From positions 69,003-133,002 of the forward strand of contig MU619265.1 of the NCBI GenBank assembly GCA_025201805.1: 64,000 bases of DNA, given 5' to 3'. Positions 13,544 to 26,400 of this stretch are shown here, piece by piece. Below the pieces are notes generated by a model. That model searched no databases, was not told the origin of the DNA, and saw only the letters and a program-made list of their open reading frames with translations. Each line of letters opens with the position of its first letter. Position 1 is the stretch's first letter. A program made the position numbers and the translations under genes. The stretch is from Parasitella parasitica. Taxonomy: Eukaryota > Mucoromycota > Mucoromycetes > Mucorales > Mucoraceae.

Positions 13544-15586
13544 TCTACGGTGCTGTATTTGTCATATTCGACAATATAAATTTTGCAAATATAAAATGAG
13601 CATGAGCTTTGATTAAATTACTTGCACAATAAACAACTTTGATATCAAGTCTCTTTTAATCAGCTTTATCATTGCGAATGTATACATCTAATAAGCAAAT
13701 CGATGGATGCGTTTTTGACTTGAATCTCTCCCTTTTTTTTTCTGAAATGATGTGGTTACCTCAAGCATGTAGAATGCACATATTTATTTCCTTCATACTG
13801 ACAACACTGCACATTTTTGATTGATGTATAATAAAAAAATTGCAAAAAGCTCAAGTGTAACTAATGACCTTCTCCGTTATTGTTTAATTTAATCTTCTTT
13901 ACGATAATGTGATTTCGAATGGCAAAAATGACCATCTTATCTCCTAACATTTCATGTGCTATATTACTAAATAATGACTAGATTGGGTTTCTGATTTGCA
14001 ACGCCATGCACTTTTCTTGTGCTGCATTCTGTTCAGCTTTGATAAAGTACGACATCTCTTAAAATGGACGCATCAATATTACTCATGAGAGCTTTTTGTC
14101 ATCAGTTTCCAAGATTTACTCAAGGAAATGTGTGAATCATTAAGGATTTACCTTTTTTTTTTTAATGCACTCCTGTAGTAAATCACATGAAAATCATTCA
14201 TTTTTATAAAAAAATGATGTATAACAGCTACATAAATTTCAAGTATGTGTTGAAGTAATGACGACATGTAGTACATGAAAACCAGGATAGCTGTACCATC
14301 ATGTCTAAATCAGAGATTCATATTTTGACCAAAAAGGCTTTCGTGTACTATGTATAACGAATCGAATGCTCTCATTTAAAATAATCGCAGCTCGGATGTT
14401 TGACATACGTTGTTCCAACTGTAATAAAGAAGATCGTGTATAGATCGTTTATGAAGATTTTTTTTTTAGGGTCAGCATATTGCAGAGATCTTCTCACTTA
14501 TAGCCATCTCTATAATCATTAGCGGTAAAAAGTATATGTATGTCAAGTAATGCCATCATAATGGGCTTCATAGACATCATGGTATTAAACGTATGCAGTT
14601 AATAATGACGACGACGCATTGTATATGTCTCAAACATGACTGAATCAGTCTGTAGTGTCCAAATGCCAAAAGAATCCACATACATGATAGAAATCTAAAA
14701 TGAAAATTACATTAAGGATTGGCATGTTAGAATTCCTGGTTTTAATTGAAACTCTGCATGTTGGGGGTGTTTCTTGTTTACGAACCAAGAAAAAGAAGAA
14801 TCAGGACAAATATAGTATAAAAAATGATTATCAAATGATCTTTTTTTTCTGTATTAAACCATGGCAAATGCTCAATAGAAAAAAATAAAGTTGTTCATAA
14901 GCATTGGTAAGGGATTTTCCATTGTTTCGCAAATGATACTCCAGTACATGCGAATTGTTTTAATGAGCTGATGTTACATTTTAAGGTTTCGATTGTGTAT
15001 CAATCTGATCAACTTTCGTTTTATTTTGCATATTTTTATTCGTCTTGAAACCGCAATTTCAACAACCTAATTCAAGTATGTAGTTTCTAATTACTCGATA
15101 TATTGTTCGAAATCCATAGAACCTTTTCCTTTTTAAGTTATTAAGGAGGGGCATCTTGTTTTCTGAATCCATTTCAGTCTTTTTAGAAATCACTATTAAG
15201 ATATATTATCTTTCCACATATTTCTTGTGCTAAAAAATTAGCATGTTTCACTGCTAAAATTTTTCTATCCGAATCTCCACNNNNNNNNNNAAAAAAAAAA
15301 AAAGCTTAAATGGGAATAATCGTCAATGTAAAAAATTTATTGTGAATCATTTAAGCGGTAAATAGAAGCAAAAATATTCGTAAGCATAAAATAAGCTGAA
15401 AAAAAAAGAAAAAAAAAAAGGGAAGATTATCATGAATGATGAGTTTAATCGAAGGGTACAATAATGTTGGAGAATCATAGAAGAATGGATAGCTATAGAA
15501 TAATTTAGAAGGAAAACAAAAAGGCATAGGTTTTTCAGTTTCAACGATGGAGTCTATTTTTGGGAACAGCACACTAACTGGACCTT
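13544..15586. other. Spacer between convergent genes APC2 and the WOPR regulator
   Basis: About 2 kb of AT-rich DNA with many short homopolymer runs. No open frame above 65 codons and no RNA gene that I recognise. It must hold the 3' ends of both flanking transcripts. A 10-N assembly join sits at 15281-15290 next to an A-run, so some sequence may be missing. Confidence 0.6.
15281..15290. other. Assembly gap of 10 N
   Basis: Ten consecutive N followed by a run of A. The round number suggests a placeholder join rather than a measured gap length. Confidence 0.99.
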
Positions 15587-16435
15587 TTAGATACGGACCT
15601 GACCTCGAAGCGCATTCAACTGTCGGTCATCTTCTGAAGAAGGTAATTTTTCCCAAGCAATATCTTGAATGGGCAGTAAATAGGATGGTGTGGATGATAG
15701 CGATTGAGGGCTGCCTTGCTGTTGTTGATGATAAACATTGCTATGATTCAATGGTGACAATAATGTCTCATTAAAATCATCTTCCGATGATTGAGGTGAT
15801 GTTGATGATGTGAGGGAGGGTGGTGGTGGTGATGAATTAGTGGTCAATGAAGAAGAAACAGATAAATTGTCTGTTGAGGGAGAATCGATCGAGTCATGTC
15901 GATGATAGTGATGCATTGATGCAATGTGTCCACCACCAATATCCAAGGGGTTCAATTCCGGATACAAGCCCTTTGGGATTTCGGTAGAGTTAAATCTTTG
16001 ATCTTGGGATGGCCGTAATAGACTCCCAGAGAGAATATCTGATTTTGTATAGTAAGAGATAAGATGAATTTTTTGATTTGATGTGGTGCAGATTGAGAAA
16101 CTTTGTTTGATGAGGCCATTTTGTTTGTAAGAAAAGGCGATTTGCTTGACGCCAGGCACTGCCGCTGGAGGTCTACGAGGTCTGCGTTTTGTGTCCAATT
16201 CTTTATAGGTCAAAAAGCTCCCTAAAACTCTGCTTGGAGACCATGTGCGGCCATCTGTCCACCGCCTCATGCCAGCTTCATTTTCATCCCAAGCAAATAC
16301 CGATCCAGAATGGATGTTTAAACGTTCTTTAGATGTGAGCCGCCTTTGTACCCTATTCAAGGTGCCTCTTCTACATGCTTCAAAAATTAAAAGAGCATCT
16401 TGAGGCGATTTGATATATCCGATGTAAGTTTCCAT
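15587..16435 (-). CDS. WOPR (Gti1/Pac2 family) transcription regulator
   Basis: Single-exon gene of 282 residues. The N-terminal half is a clear first WOPR box: ETYIGYIKSPQDALLIFEA at residues 2-20, then RRLTSKERLNIHSGSVFAWD, EAGMRRWTDGRTWSPSRV and a FLTYKEL segment by residue 80. The second box is indicated by GVKQIAFSYKQNGLIKQSFS and HLISYY near 115-150. The C-terminal 120 residues are Ser/Pro/His-rich and probably disordered. Family members (S. pombe Gti1 and Pac2, Candida Wor1, Histoplasma Ryp1) bind DNA and control nutrient- or morphology-linked switches. Which switch this one controls cannot be told from the sequence. Confidence 0.93.
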   Translation of the reverse strand: METYIGYIKSPQDALLIFEACRRGTLNRVQRRLTSKERLNIHSGSVFAWDENEAGMRRWTDGRTWSPSRVLGSFLTYKELDTKRRPRRPPAAVPGVKQIAFSYKQNGLIKQSFSICTTSNQKIHLISYYTKSDILSGSLLRPSQDQRFNSTEIPKGLYPELNPLDIGGGHIASMHHYHRHDSIDSPSTDNLSVSSSLTTNSSPPPPSLTSSTSPQSSEDDFNETLLSPLNHSNVYHQQQQGSPQSLSSTPSYLLPIQDIAWEKLPSSEDDRQLNALRGQVRI

Positions 16436-16702
16436 CTTGTGCTGATTTTTTTTTTTTATATGTATTTGAGAAAAGAGAGAAAAAAGGGTGAAGATTAAAA
16501 TTAGAGTCGATCTTGTTATATACCCTTTTTTTTTATATTCCAGTTTTTATAGAAAGTTATGTCATAAATTTCTTAATCTAAAATTATGCAAAAATAGGAA
16601 AAGCACTGCATTTGTACAAAATTGGCAACATCTCGATTTTGTCGTGCTCTTTGTACAATGCCTATATTTTCTCACAGAAAAACAATTATTAAGGAATTAG
16701 AT

Positions 16703-17847
16703 TTATTCGTTATGCTTCCTTTCTTTTACTACTTTATCAACATAGGGAATTGTGTTTAAAAAATACTTGATTTTTGCGCGTTCACCCGCACGAACGACTG
16801 ATTCATGGCCACATGCAACAAAGAAATAATGTAGGCTTGTGCACATCTATACAAGTATGAGAAATTTGTTAGTGAGCTGTGAGTGTACGTGTATAAAGTG
16901 GTGTATATATTACCAATACGTGCCACCTATTCAGCACAAAGACAGGGTTAGTAAGAAGGGTTTCTATTGCATGCAACACGTAATTACCATGCATGAAATT
17001 GTGGATTAGGGACATGATCAAACACAAAGCAGAAGTTTGAGTCGAATAGCCATACGCCAAGAGCGAGCAGTAGAAACTTGCATCCTTGATGAAACAGCCG
17101 AATAACTTGCTCGTTGTCCACATTTTTGTACAGTTTATACACAAAATAGAGGTCTGTCCACATTACCAAGCCAAATGAAGATTGAAACATGAAAAATTGA
17201 GTTGTGCCTTTGTTTACACTAGTAACATAGGTAGCAAATGCACAGTATATGGAAATACTCGTCGTATACCCAATCCCCTGATACCCATGTTCATCTAGCA
17301 AGACCCACAAAAGCTGACAAGCACACCAAACCATTGGGACCTAAGGGAATTGAGTAACTTGTGTATCTAGGCTTTTTAGAGAGACTTACTTCATCCCACA
17401 TTTGATGTTCAAACTGTAGAGTAGCATGAAATAACACACTATATCACACACAAAATGAGCCCCTGAATTATTAATCACAAGATTGCTTCCATCACCTTCC
17501 AATGCCTACAACTACGATCAACAGATAACTAGCCGACAGCCTCCAGCCAAGTGATTTGTGATGAAGTGCAACACCAAGAAATCCCAATGCAACCATAGCT
17601 AAGCTCTGAGATGTGTGTAAGTGTTGTTGAAGTCAATTGAATATTTCTTGGTCATGTTACGCTATATGTAATATACACTTACCGAAACCGTATTCCAAAA
17701 TTCAGCAATGTAATGAGTGTGAGTGTAATTCTCTTCGCACCTACACAGGTTGGTTAGTTTCATTACTTGCTCTTGGATTCTAAATGCATAATGTTACCAA
17801 TCTACTGAACTAGTGACAGGACCCCAATATCCTGCAGCTTGTGTCAT
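16703..17847 (-). CDS. Alkaline ceramidase (YPC1/YDC1/ACER family)
   Basis: Seven-helix ER/Golgi membrane amidase that cleaves ceramide to sphingoid base and fatty acid. I assemble seven exons on the minus strand. They start MTQAAGYWGPVTSSVDWCEE, pass through GSVLFHATLQFEHQMWDEVP and FDHVPNPQFHAWWHVL, and end VKERKHNE, for about 258 residues, close to the family size. The conserved CREST-family signatures are visible: the W-G-P-x-T-S-x-x-D-W-C-E-x-N-Y start, the FHATLQ...DE-P-M-V-W block, and the final HAWWHVL histidine pair, expected to bind the active-site metal. The last two exons are easy to miss because the frame before them reads on into a false ending. The gene lies head-to-tail with the small hydrolase-like gene upstream of it. 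Confidence 0.88.
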
Positions 17848-17948
17848 TTTTTTATTTTTGTATATATTTATTTATTCAATTAAGCTTCCAATAGTGTATA
17901 TATGTGTTTACAAAAAGAAAACAAAACAAAGGGTGGGGGGAGTGGGAG

Positions 17949-18833
17949 CTATGTGATATTGTCAAAAACGGCAAGGAAGGCAGAAATTGAAAGAGTCACA
18001 AGGAACTATAATCCACCTGAACAGCAGCTAGGAAACTACATGCCTACCTGATCCATCCAATCTACAGCTTGTTCGAATCTGTCTGCAGTATCATTGGGTA
18101 CAATGTGGTCAATCCAGTTCTCCAAAAAAGCAGGTGCATCTGAATTGGATAGCATCAACAATGGAAAATGGGGTTCAAATTCACTAGCAGGGTATTTCCG
18201 CAACAACTCCAAGGCAGTATGATTATCCTGATCATCAACCATCATCAAGCCAGAGACGGGCTTATTGGATACATATTTCTGCGAAATACGCCATGCAACT
18301 TGACCGAAGCTAACCATCAAAGGCGGAAAAAAAGAAAGTTCTGCAGTAGCTTGACTCAATTCTAAATTGTGTTGGATGATACATATATTGATATGAAAGA
18401 GGAAGTTGGGGGGGGGGGGAAGGAGGGAGGAAGAGTTGATAATAGCATTGAGTGCTAATTCACTGCATGTATTTACCTTTATAACATGTCTGCAAAGGTT
18501 CCTGTCCCTCAGGTAACTCGATGTATGCTTGCACGCTGGAATAGCCTAATTCGCTGAATCTTTTCTGCCATAAACAAGGTCTTAAAATGGCACATGTGTG
18601 TAAAAAAAATCAGTTTCAGCAAAATAATAAAATGATCTAAATCGTGGTTACACTTTGTCAGTTCTATTTGTCCTCAACAAGAGAATTGGTGTTGGTCTGT
18701 GTATTTCGCAGGTTTCAGATGCATTGCAATTTGTAATCGTGATCTTGTCTCGTGAGATTAATCTATTGAATATTAGTCGCGTATGTTGTTTGCCTAGTAA
18801 TTTAGTCGATGTAGTAGTAGCGATAGGAAGCAT
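17949..18833 (-). CDS. Small alpha/beta-hydrolase-like protein, probably mitochondrial
   Basis: Exons at 18654-18833, 18477-18564 and 18048-18361 join in phase. A further 42-base intron may lead to a last exon 17949-18005; otherwise the protein stops at 18036. Length is about 195-212 residues. The N-terminus is rich in Thr, Lys and Arg with few acids, as in matrix-targeting peptides. The middle (GYSSVQAYIELPEGQEP) and the SFGQVAWRISQKYVSNKPVSG segment followed by MMVDDQ resemble an alpha/beta-hydrolase core. The nucleophile elbow lacks the usual G-x-S-x-G, so the protein may be catalytically silent. The family call is tentative; the gene structure is fairly firm. Confidence 0.6.
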
Positions 18834-20418
18834 ATTTTATAGGGAACTAGTGATGTTATGATGGTGAATATAGAACAAAAAGAACAAAAACAAAACAAAC
18901 CAAAATTAGCAACACCAACCAAAATTATGGCTTCAAGCGGGGGGGGGGGAGGTGGTTGAGGGTTAAGTTGGGTTAATAAAAAACCTTAATGATGGTCAGC
19001 ATTCCCGCCTAACACACATGATAATAGAGGCGCAAGTCTATAATATGATCTAGATTAAAGGCCTTATAAATATGCACATAGTCCATCGTTTCATTACATG
19101 GCCATTTTAGGTTGAACTACAAATAAGAGCCCAAATAAAATATTCAATACGAATGTTCCAATTATGAATATCAAACAAATCTCTGCTTTTGTTTCGATAG
19201 CTATTATAATTTCGTTTTCCAACAACAGAGTCTATACTACCGACTACCCAAACCTTCATTAATGGAAGAATAAAAAGCTTAATTCATTATAGTCATCCCT
19301 TTTTCCGCGAATAAAATTGTAGATTTCAAGACTAAATGTATGCATGATTGCCTTAATGGTACATCTCCAAACAACATTTTTAAATTCAAAGGGAATTATA
19401 GCGTATAAGAGCTTATAAATACTAGATTTTTGTGTCAGATACCCTCTTACATCATACATTGCTTATTTTGCAGTGAACTAGCTACAAAGAGTCCTTGTTA
19501 AACTTCGGTTTTTACACACCAAAGACTTGCTTTCTCTCATGGAGAACAATACCAGCACTGATGTTGTAGACATCGAAACACGCCATTTCAGAATGATTTT
19601 TTTTTACAACTTTGATGGCTCAAGTATTAGCCTTTTTGACCGATCTGAGGACTTGGAACCATACCAAATGGTTTCTCAGGACCCATACTTGGGACTTGAT
19701 GCATCTTTGCTACAGAAATGGGCAGTGAAAAAATCATTAATTTTCGACAATTTTTTATGAGCATCTACAAGTTTGACCTAAAAAAAAAAGAGGCTAAGGT
19801 TTGCAAGTAATGCTTGAAAACTTTTAGTTCAAAAGTGTATTCCTCTTTAATCGCAAATTGCTCAATATTTTCTTTTACAACTTTATTTTCAATACACACC
19901 ATTAGATGCGCAATTAAATGATCTACGAGTGGACTTGGCCTGAAAGGATGTGTTAAATTGGTATCATTTAGAGAAATTGGCGAGAAAGCCCAAAAAAAGT
20001 TCGGAAAGTGCCACAGTTGCTCAATTTTAGAAGAAAAACACAGCGGGCATTCATTCATTTTGCCTCCTCCTCCTCCTCCTCCTCCTCCTCATAATCAAGC
20101 TCAAAGCAAGCATTCGTGTATTGATATACGCATGCCTAGTAGAAGTCAAGGTTTAAGGCTGAAAATAGTCGAAAAGCTCATACCCAATCCGGTATACACA
20201 GCACAGCGTTTTAAACTCTCCAACAGCAAAAATATACTTTGTGTAATATGATACAAGTAGTAAATTCACCTAATTCAAACATTTAAATTACTGATATTTC
20301 GTAAACGTGATCCTATATTAAGCAACAAAATATATATTGTGTTACTCGAAATAAGCATCTAATAATTAACGCCCTTCTTTTTCCTTAATATATATACATA
20401 AACTTACAATTTCTCAAT
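18834..20418. other. Spacer with two small unassigned open frames
   Basis: AT-rich DNA between the hydrolase-like gene and the glycosyltransferase. Plus-strand frames at 19527-19760 (77 codons) and 19958-20251 (97 codons, with a Cys pair and a poly-Pro run from a CCT repeat at about 20064-20090) show no motif that I know. They could be one eroded gene, since both share the strand and lie 200 bases apart. A nine-G run occurs at about 18940. No promoter element can be fixed with confidence. Confidence 0.4.
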
Positions 20419-22067
20419 ATGAATTTATCACATACAACTCGCACCCATGGAAATGTATTTCACCAACGAAGACCGTCGTTGACAACAGCATGTCCACCAC
20501 CCGACAGGAGAAAGGATTCTGATCTGAATAAAAGAAGGGGCAGCAGCCAATATACGCTCATAACAAATCGGAAATCCTGGGTCAACAGAATATTCAACAT
20601 GCCTGCTATACAGTTGGTTGGATGGGCTTATCTAATTGCATGCTTTTGTCTGTCTACAATTCACCTAGTGGGCTCGTTCTCATTATTGGATCCAAATGCC
20701 GGTATGTCAAGAAAAATGCATTTGCTTCTGTACAGCTAACAATGAGATTTATGCCAGTGAGAGAACCGAGAATAGATTGGGATAGAATACTACTGGAAAA
20801 ACAGCAAGCGACGCCATGGTCTCAATTAGATGGTATATTGCCAGAAACTCGTCTATCGAAAATGTTTAGCAAATCTATTGTCAACAACGGGTTTATTCGT
20901 CCTTATTGGTTTACAGCATCTACTCGACCTTCTAGAGAGGCGTTGACTCTTACAACAGTGGTTGAATCACGGGATTTAGAACATTTGATTCAATTAGCCG
21001 AAATGTATGAAGGTATGAAGTATGCTATTGTTGTTGAAAGACAAGTCGTATAACATTTGTGTGTACATATATCGTATACAGGCCCTATTTCGGCAACATT
21101 GTTAGTGCCATCAACCAAGAACATCAACCATGAGCTATCCATTACACAATTGACAGCGATTCGCAATGAGTACGAGACAAACATTGCACTGAGACGACAT
21201 GTAGATATCCATCTTGTGCTTCAACCCGGTGGGCTCACAGAGGACGGGCAGGTGATTGCTACAGGAGGATACCAAGAAGCTCGCAACTTGGCACGTCTGT
21301 TCAGCCGCACAAACTACGCCGCACTTGTGCCAGTGGCAACCCTGTGGATGACCGATATCGCTCAATCGTTCAAAAGCGCGCTTCATTTGCTACAAGCAGG
21401 CGACTTGCTTATTATCCCTACGTTTGGATTCCCCAATTACAAAGGCGTAGATACGAAATCATGGCCGCTTGATAAGCAATCCATGATTGAGTGGGTAGAC
21501 GGTGGTGATATGGGCTTATTGGATTACAATTACGAGTTGAACAACGGGCCTACTTCTTATTCAACATGGAAAGAAGCCAAGAAACCTTATCTTGTGCCAA
21601 ACTATGACTACAAATACGGCCCCATCTACATTTCAGCCAAATCCAATCATCCTTGGTAAGCCGAGTCGACTCATAATCCGCTCGATACCGTACTAATGAA
21701 ACAATCTATTTTACGCATACAATGTAGGTGCGAAGAAAGGTTCGAAGACGATTTGTCGTCATGCATCTACAATGCTTATTTAGCAGGAGCTAATCTATGG
21801 GTCAGCCATAGTGATTTTGCGATCAGAACTGGTCAAGAGCCGGCCAACACACTGTATACGCCACAGCAGCGGAAGATCCAAAACAAAATTGCTCGCAGAT
21901 ACCGCATCGAGCAGTGCGTATTTTATGCTCGGCAATTCGATCAGCGTGGTACATTTAATTCTGAAAGAGCAGAACACGTCAAACAAGAGTGTTCAAAGGC
22001 CCTGTTGAGCCTGCAGAAAGAAAAGATGATATCAGATATTATTGCAAAAGAGGATGGCCGGTACTAG
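20419..22067 (+). CDS. Glycosyltransferase family 49-type (LARGE/B4GAT1-like) type II membrane protein
   Basis: Four exons in phase: 20419-20701, 20758-21012, 21082-21655 and 21728-22067, giving 483 residues. The N-terminus is cytosolic and basic (KRRGSSQYTLITNRKSW), followed by one membrane anchor (LVGWAYLIACFCLSTIHLVG), as expected of a Golgi type II enzyme. The lumenal part shows the family blocks: TLTTVVESRDLEHLIQLAE, GPISATLLVP, the HVDIHLVLQPGG segment, NLARLFSRTNYAALVP, and the DYNYELNNGP...W KEAKKPYLVPNYDYKYGP acceptor-site region. In animals, relatives add glucuronic acid or xylose to matriglycan; in fungi the acceptor is not established. The first intron has a clear CTAAC branch site. 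The simple choice of acceptor at 20735 would break the frame, and 20757 keeps it. Confidence 0.85.
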
Positions 22068-22391
22068 TCTGTTGCATAGAAAATTGTAAATAAGTAACAA
22101 TAATAATAAAAGACTCTGATTCATGTACTGATTGGAACCCTTACTTCCATGTCAATCGGAATTGCATCTTTCACTCCAGACTCCATCCAATCATACAGTG
22201 TCATCTTTCCGTTTCTTCATATTACACATTCTGACTTTTATGTTTTTCCTTTTTCAATACAGGCCTTTTGGCAATGAGGAGAAGGAAAATTTTCGTTATA
22301 TTTTAGCCTCGCTTGTTGCATATGTTCTTTTTCTTCTTTTCTTTCTTTAGTAACTTTTTTTTTTGTTTTTGTTTGCACAAGAGAAACAAAA

Positions 22392-22937
22392 ATGGCATCA
22401 ACAGCGAGCTCAGCAGTATCCAAGAGTGCTCTTCGTAAATTCATAGATTCGCCAGCTGGTCCCAAGACCATTCATTTTTGGGCTCCTGCCATGAAATGGG
22501 TAAGTAGATGGATATAGCGATGGATTTCTCGTACGCGTTACGATGGGCCATGTAGATGCTCATACCAGTCAATTAGGCTCTAGTCATTGCCGGTATCGGA
22601 GACATGCAGCGTCCTGCTGAAAAGTTGAGTTTGACTCAAAATCTTTGTAAGTAGCAAAACTGGTATAAAAGCTCGGCGTTAACACGTTGCTAGCCTTGAT
22701 GATGACCGGCCTTATCTGGTCTCGTTACTCTATGGTTATTATCCCCAAAAACTATTCTCTGTTGGCAGTCAACATTTTTGTGTTTGGTACTAGCTCTATT
22801 CAATGTTCTCGTATTTGGAAGTAAGTTTTATGATGGGTTTGGTTATGGCATCTTATTGAACAGCGCCAATCGTTAGATATCGTCAAACTGAGGAATATAA
22901 GCAACAACAAAAGCAATTGGAACAAAAGCAAGCATAA
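22392..22937 (+). CDS. MPC2: Mitochondrial pyruvate carrier subunit 2
   Basis: Inner-membrane half of the MPC heterodimer that imports pyruvate into the matrix. Exons 22392-22499, 22577-22646, 22694-22820 and 22877-22937 join in phase to 121 residues, the usual size. The diagnostic stretch is present: KTIHFWAPAMKW, then LVIAGIGDMQRPAEKLSL, TGLIWSRYSMVIIPKNYSLL and a third hydrophobic segment NIFVFGTSSIQCSRIW. A Gln/Lys-rich tail ends the protein. The small exons and lack of a long open frame make this gene easy to overlook. A partner MPC1 is not in this window. Confidence 0.92.
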
Positions 22938-23447
22938 AAGCCATATAAAGTATTTAAATGTATAGTAATAAATTTTTCTTTTTTTTTTTTCTTGGTACAT
23001 AAAGTAACAGCACTACCCGACTTTCCCCCACTCATTACCGCCCTGTAGCACTAGACTTGCAACCGTAAAAAGATTCCTACAAAGTGAGTCAAGTGGTGAA
23101 TACCGAATACGAATTGCATTAGCGTTTATCTTTGAAATGATGCTTGACTTTTGATACTGTCCAAACAAGCGAACGTTCCATCGTTCAGAAGACCATTATT
23201 ACATCTTGCCGGATTTTCTATTTTACCTCATCAGGTTCAATGTTTATGAGGGTATTTCCGTACTACCTACACAACTTTTAAGACATACTTGATTTGGGCT
23301 ACCACCACAGTAGTTTAGGTTTTTCAAGATGTTCGTTATATATTGTAGAGTATATTGTACAGAGGATTTCTTTGTTTATTTATGTTTATAGATGATTGAT
23401 GACAAACTATATCTTTTTTTTGTGGTTTTATTTACATTTTACGATTA
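22938..23447. other. Spacer between convergent MPC2 and BCAS3-like genes
   Basis: About 500 bases holding the 3' ends of both transcripts. T-rich and A-rich runs follow each stop. No further gene seen. Confidence 0.6.
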
Positions 23448-26400
23448 CTACCATGGAACTTGGTCATCATCATCGTCGCTATCGTCTTTTGAAGGGTGTC
23501 GATGTATATTCTCATATACAGACTCGTAAGGATATTCTACTTCATTGTCTCCGTCTGGAGAGTAACCCTCTTGTTGCTTTTGATTCAGTTGAGAAGAACG
23601 AGGTCTCTCAGCATCATCATCACCATGGTTATCGTCATCGTTATCTCCCAGTCGAATAACGTCAATGCCTTGCTTTACCCCACTTGAACTATCATCATCG
23701 TTATCGTTATCGTTATCGTCATCGTCATCGTCATCATCATCAAATCGTATAAGTGAGCTATCGTGTAACGCCTGTGGCTGTTGCTGTTGCTTAGGCGTAT
23801 GGCCATGCATCGAAGGTTCAGGGCTAGGGCCACTTCCCATATTGATCAAGTAAGCATCCTCAAATGAGAGGGACGAGTTTCGGTCTAAAAATGATTTGTT
23901 TGTCGCAGAGGGTGAGGGAGATCCATTCATGGCTGCATTGGCACTCGACGACAGCCATTTGAGGTTTGTAGCAGGGCTATTGCCCATTGAGTTGCTGGAA
24001 GGCGAAAACGACGTTTGCATTGCTTTGGATATATTGTCTACATACATTGTTAGTAAAAAAAAAAAAAAAAAAAAAAGGTTCATTCCTCGGTATATACGCC
24101 TACCCTCTAACTCTGCTAATGCGTCCTCCATATTTTCCTCGGCGCTGTCATTTGCAATACGAGTAGTTGTATTCTTGACACGATCAATGCGGCTGGAGAC
24201 GGGCTCGGGCATGCCTTTCAACATGATCATGGTATCCGTATTGGGTATAATTCCTGCATGGAGTAGACGCTGCAAATCTTTCGTCTCTTGGTATTTTTGA
24301 AAGATGAATTGGTGCCGCGTCCATAAGGCAGGCTCATCGTTCGTGTAGGTTGTAATTTCAGCATTCGAGAGCCAAAGCTTCTTTTTGCGCGTATCAACAG
24401 CAAACGCATTTTTCTGGCTATTGCTGCTTTGCTTGTTCTTCTTTTTCTTCTGGTTGTTTGCATGCGGTTCAGGGCTGGTTTCTTCTGGAGGTGAACAGGA
24501 CGATGCAGAGTCTACGCTCAAACGCACCTCGTCCCACTCAACATTCCTGGCTACTCGCCACTCTGCCACATCTTCTTCTTTGAGCGATAAATCCAACTTT
24601 TCTAGCATTCGTCCGTTTTCTCGCTTCTTAACAACCGTCTTAGCCACCCAACAACGATGCAGCGTCAAAACGCCGTCTGGATGGAAGGAATACATGTCCT
24701 GGTATCCAATCTCATCATTGATCATCTTGGTAGAGTCATCGTATTCCTCATCAAATCCAAACATCAGTGTGTCGCTGCCTGAATTCTTGTCCCATTTCTT
24801 GGATTGCTGGCTGCTGCTAGTTGGCATATAAGGAATATGACTCATGCTGGAACCGAACGAGCTCAACATGCTCGTAGCTTGCTGTTTGATGGAGCCCAGC
24901 GGATTTGCATTTGGCGAATCAGAGTTTGAGGACAAAGAGGTGTGAGACGAAAGGCTGCTTTTATACACGCTGTTGTTCACAAGGTAAGGAGATTTGGAGG
25001 CTGTAACAAACATGGCGATGATCTTTGCCTTGGGTTCCTTAGCTGTATTGCGACTGACAAAGGCAGACGGAGGAGGCATCATGGAAGAAACATACTGAGG
25101 AGGTGTAGGGCCATAATAGCCGTGAGAATAACCGCTTCCGTTCTGCTGCTGCTGCTGCTGCTGCTGGCCAATAAATTTGCCTAGGTCGTCCTGAGAAGAA
25201 TTAAGGCTGTTGCCTGGCATTTTTCTGCGCTGTTTAATGCGAATAACTGAATTCAGCACGGTTGCTTTCGGTTTGGCCTTGCTGTTGCTGCTGGCCATCA
25301 AAGGATGATAGACAGGGTTGTTCACTTTGCCATGCACATGTCCCGATATTTCAGGTTTGCCACCGTAGGGGTTGATGGCGTAAACATGAGTGGTGCCTCT
25401 TGCAGTCGTGATGGCGCACCATGTGGAATCAACCGAGAATTGGCAGTCTACAACTTGAGCATCCGTAATCCCTCTTGATAAACTATACAGATGAGAAGCG
25501 TTACCGTGCACCGTGTTGGCCAGAATGCCAAATATATGAAATGTATGGCCTTGTTTCGAAGCAGACATAAGCAGTGTCCCCGCTTGGTTGAATGTGAGGC
25601 AGGATACAGGGTGTGAATGCGGTCTAAAATGTGCAATGGTTGACAAGGACAGGTTCCTTGTGGGTGTCTTGGGCAGCTTTAGAATATCTCTAATCATGAT
25701 CTGTGTGGGCAATATGCGTGAGTCATTGTATCGAGGGCATGAATCAGGCAACTTACCATGCCAGATGGCACCATCTTCTTTGCTGAATTCAAAGAATTGC
25801 TTGTATTCAAGTATATATTGTCATTGGGCGAGCCGTTTTGAATATTAGTTTTCCTGCTGGAGGGGCTCGATGGATCGTACATTTCTTGCTGCGGTGGCCC
25901 TTGAGGATGTGGCTGTAGTTGATTCCCAAAGTAGTTTTGCAGTGTGTTGAACCCAAACTCGCCCAGCGTCTTCATCCCACTAACGACTTCCTTTGCAATG
26001 TCCTTTGCGGCACCTTTTACATCCTTGTCGCCTTGTAACACATTATAGCTTGTTAGGGAGCTCATGACTGGATCTGAATTCAAAACCGCAGTATTGGTAG
26101 CATAAGCGATAAATCGAGAACCCAGTGTGAATATGGGGCCTTGGCTTGGGTCATGGTATATATCGGTCAACGGTGATGCAAATGGAGTGTAATCTGCAGC
26201 AGATAAAATCCGGATAAATGAGCGATGGCGGGATGAACAGCCCTAAGGGGAGGAGGGGGGAGAAAAGTGAGTAAAACATTGATGATGATGATAGTGATGT
26301 GATGTGTTGGTGAAACTTTACCAGTGCAATGACCTTGTGGTTACTTTTTATGCATGTGACTATGGCTATATCATCATTCTCTTCGTCGCCAAAATCACTG

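Noticed and set aside
14700-14888. 62-codon plus-strand frame in the APC2-WOPR spacer
   Set aside because: Short, AT-driven composition with Lys and Phe runs and no motif; chance is sufficient.
20736-20757. Second exon of the glycosyltransferase starting at 20736
   Set aside because: That acceptor would need a phase-0 donor that does not exist. The acceptor at 20757 keeps the frame, and CTAAC before it then serves as the branch site.
23448-23760. Possible CAT/CGT repeat array on the plus strand
   Set aside because: It is the codon-level repeat of the poly-Asp/Ser C-terminus of the BCAS3-like protein, not a CRISPR or satellite array.
24385-24831. Plus-strand open frame of 148 codons within the BCAS3-like gene
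   Set aside because: It is a shadow of a well-supported minus-strand exon and has Phe/Leu/Ser-rich antisense composition.
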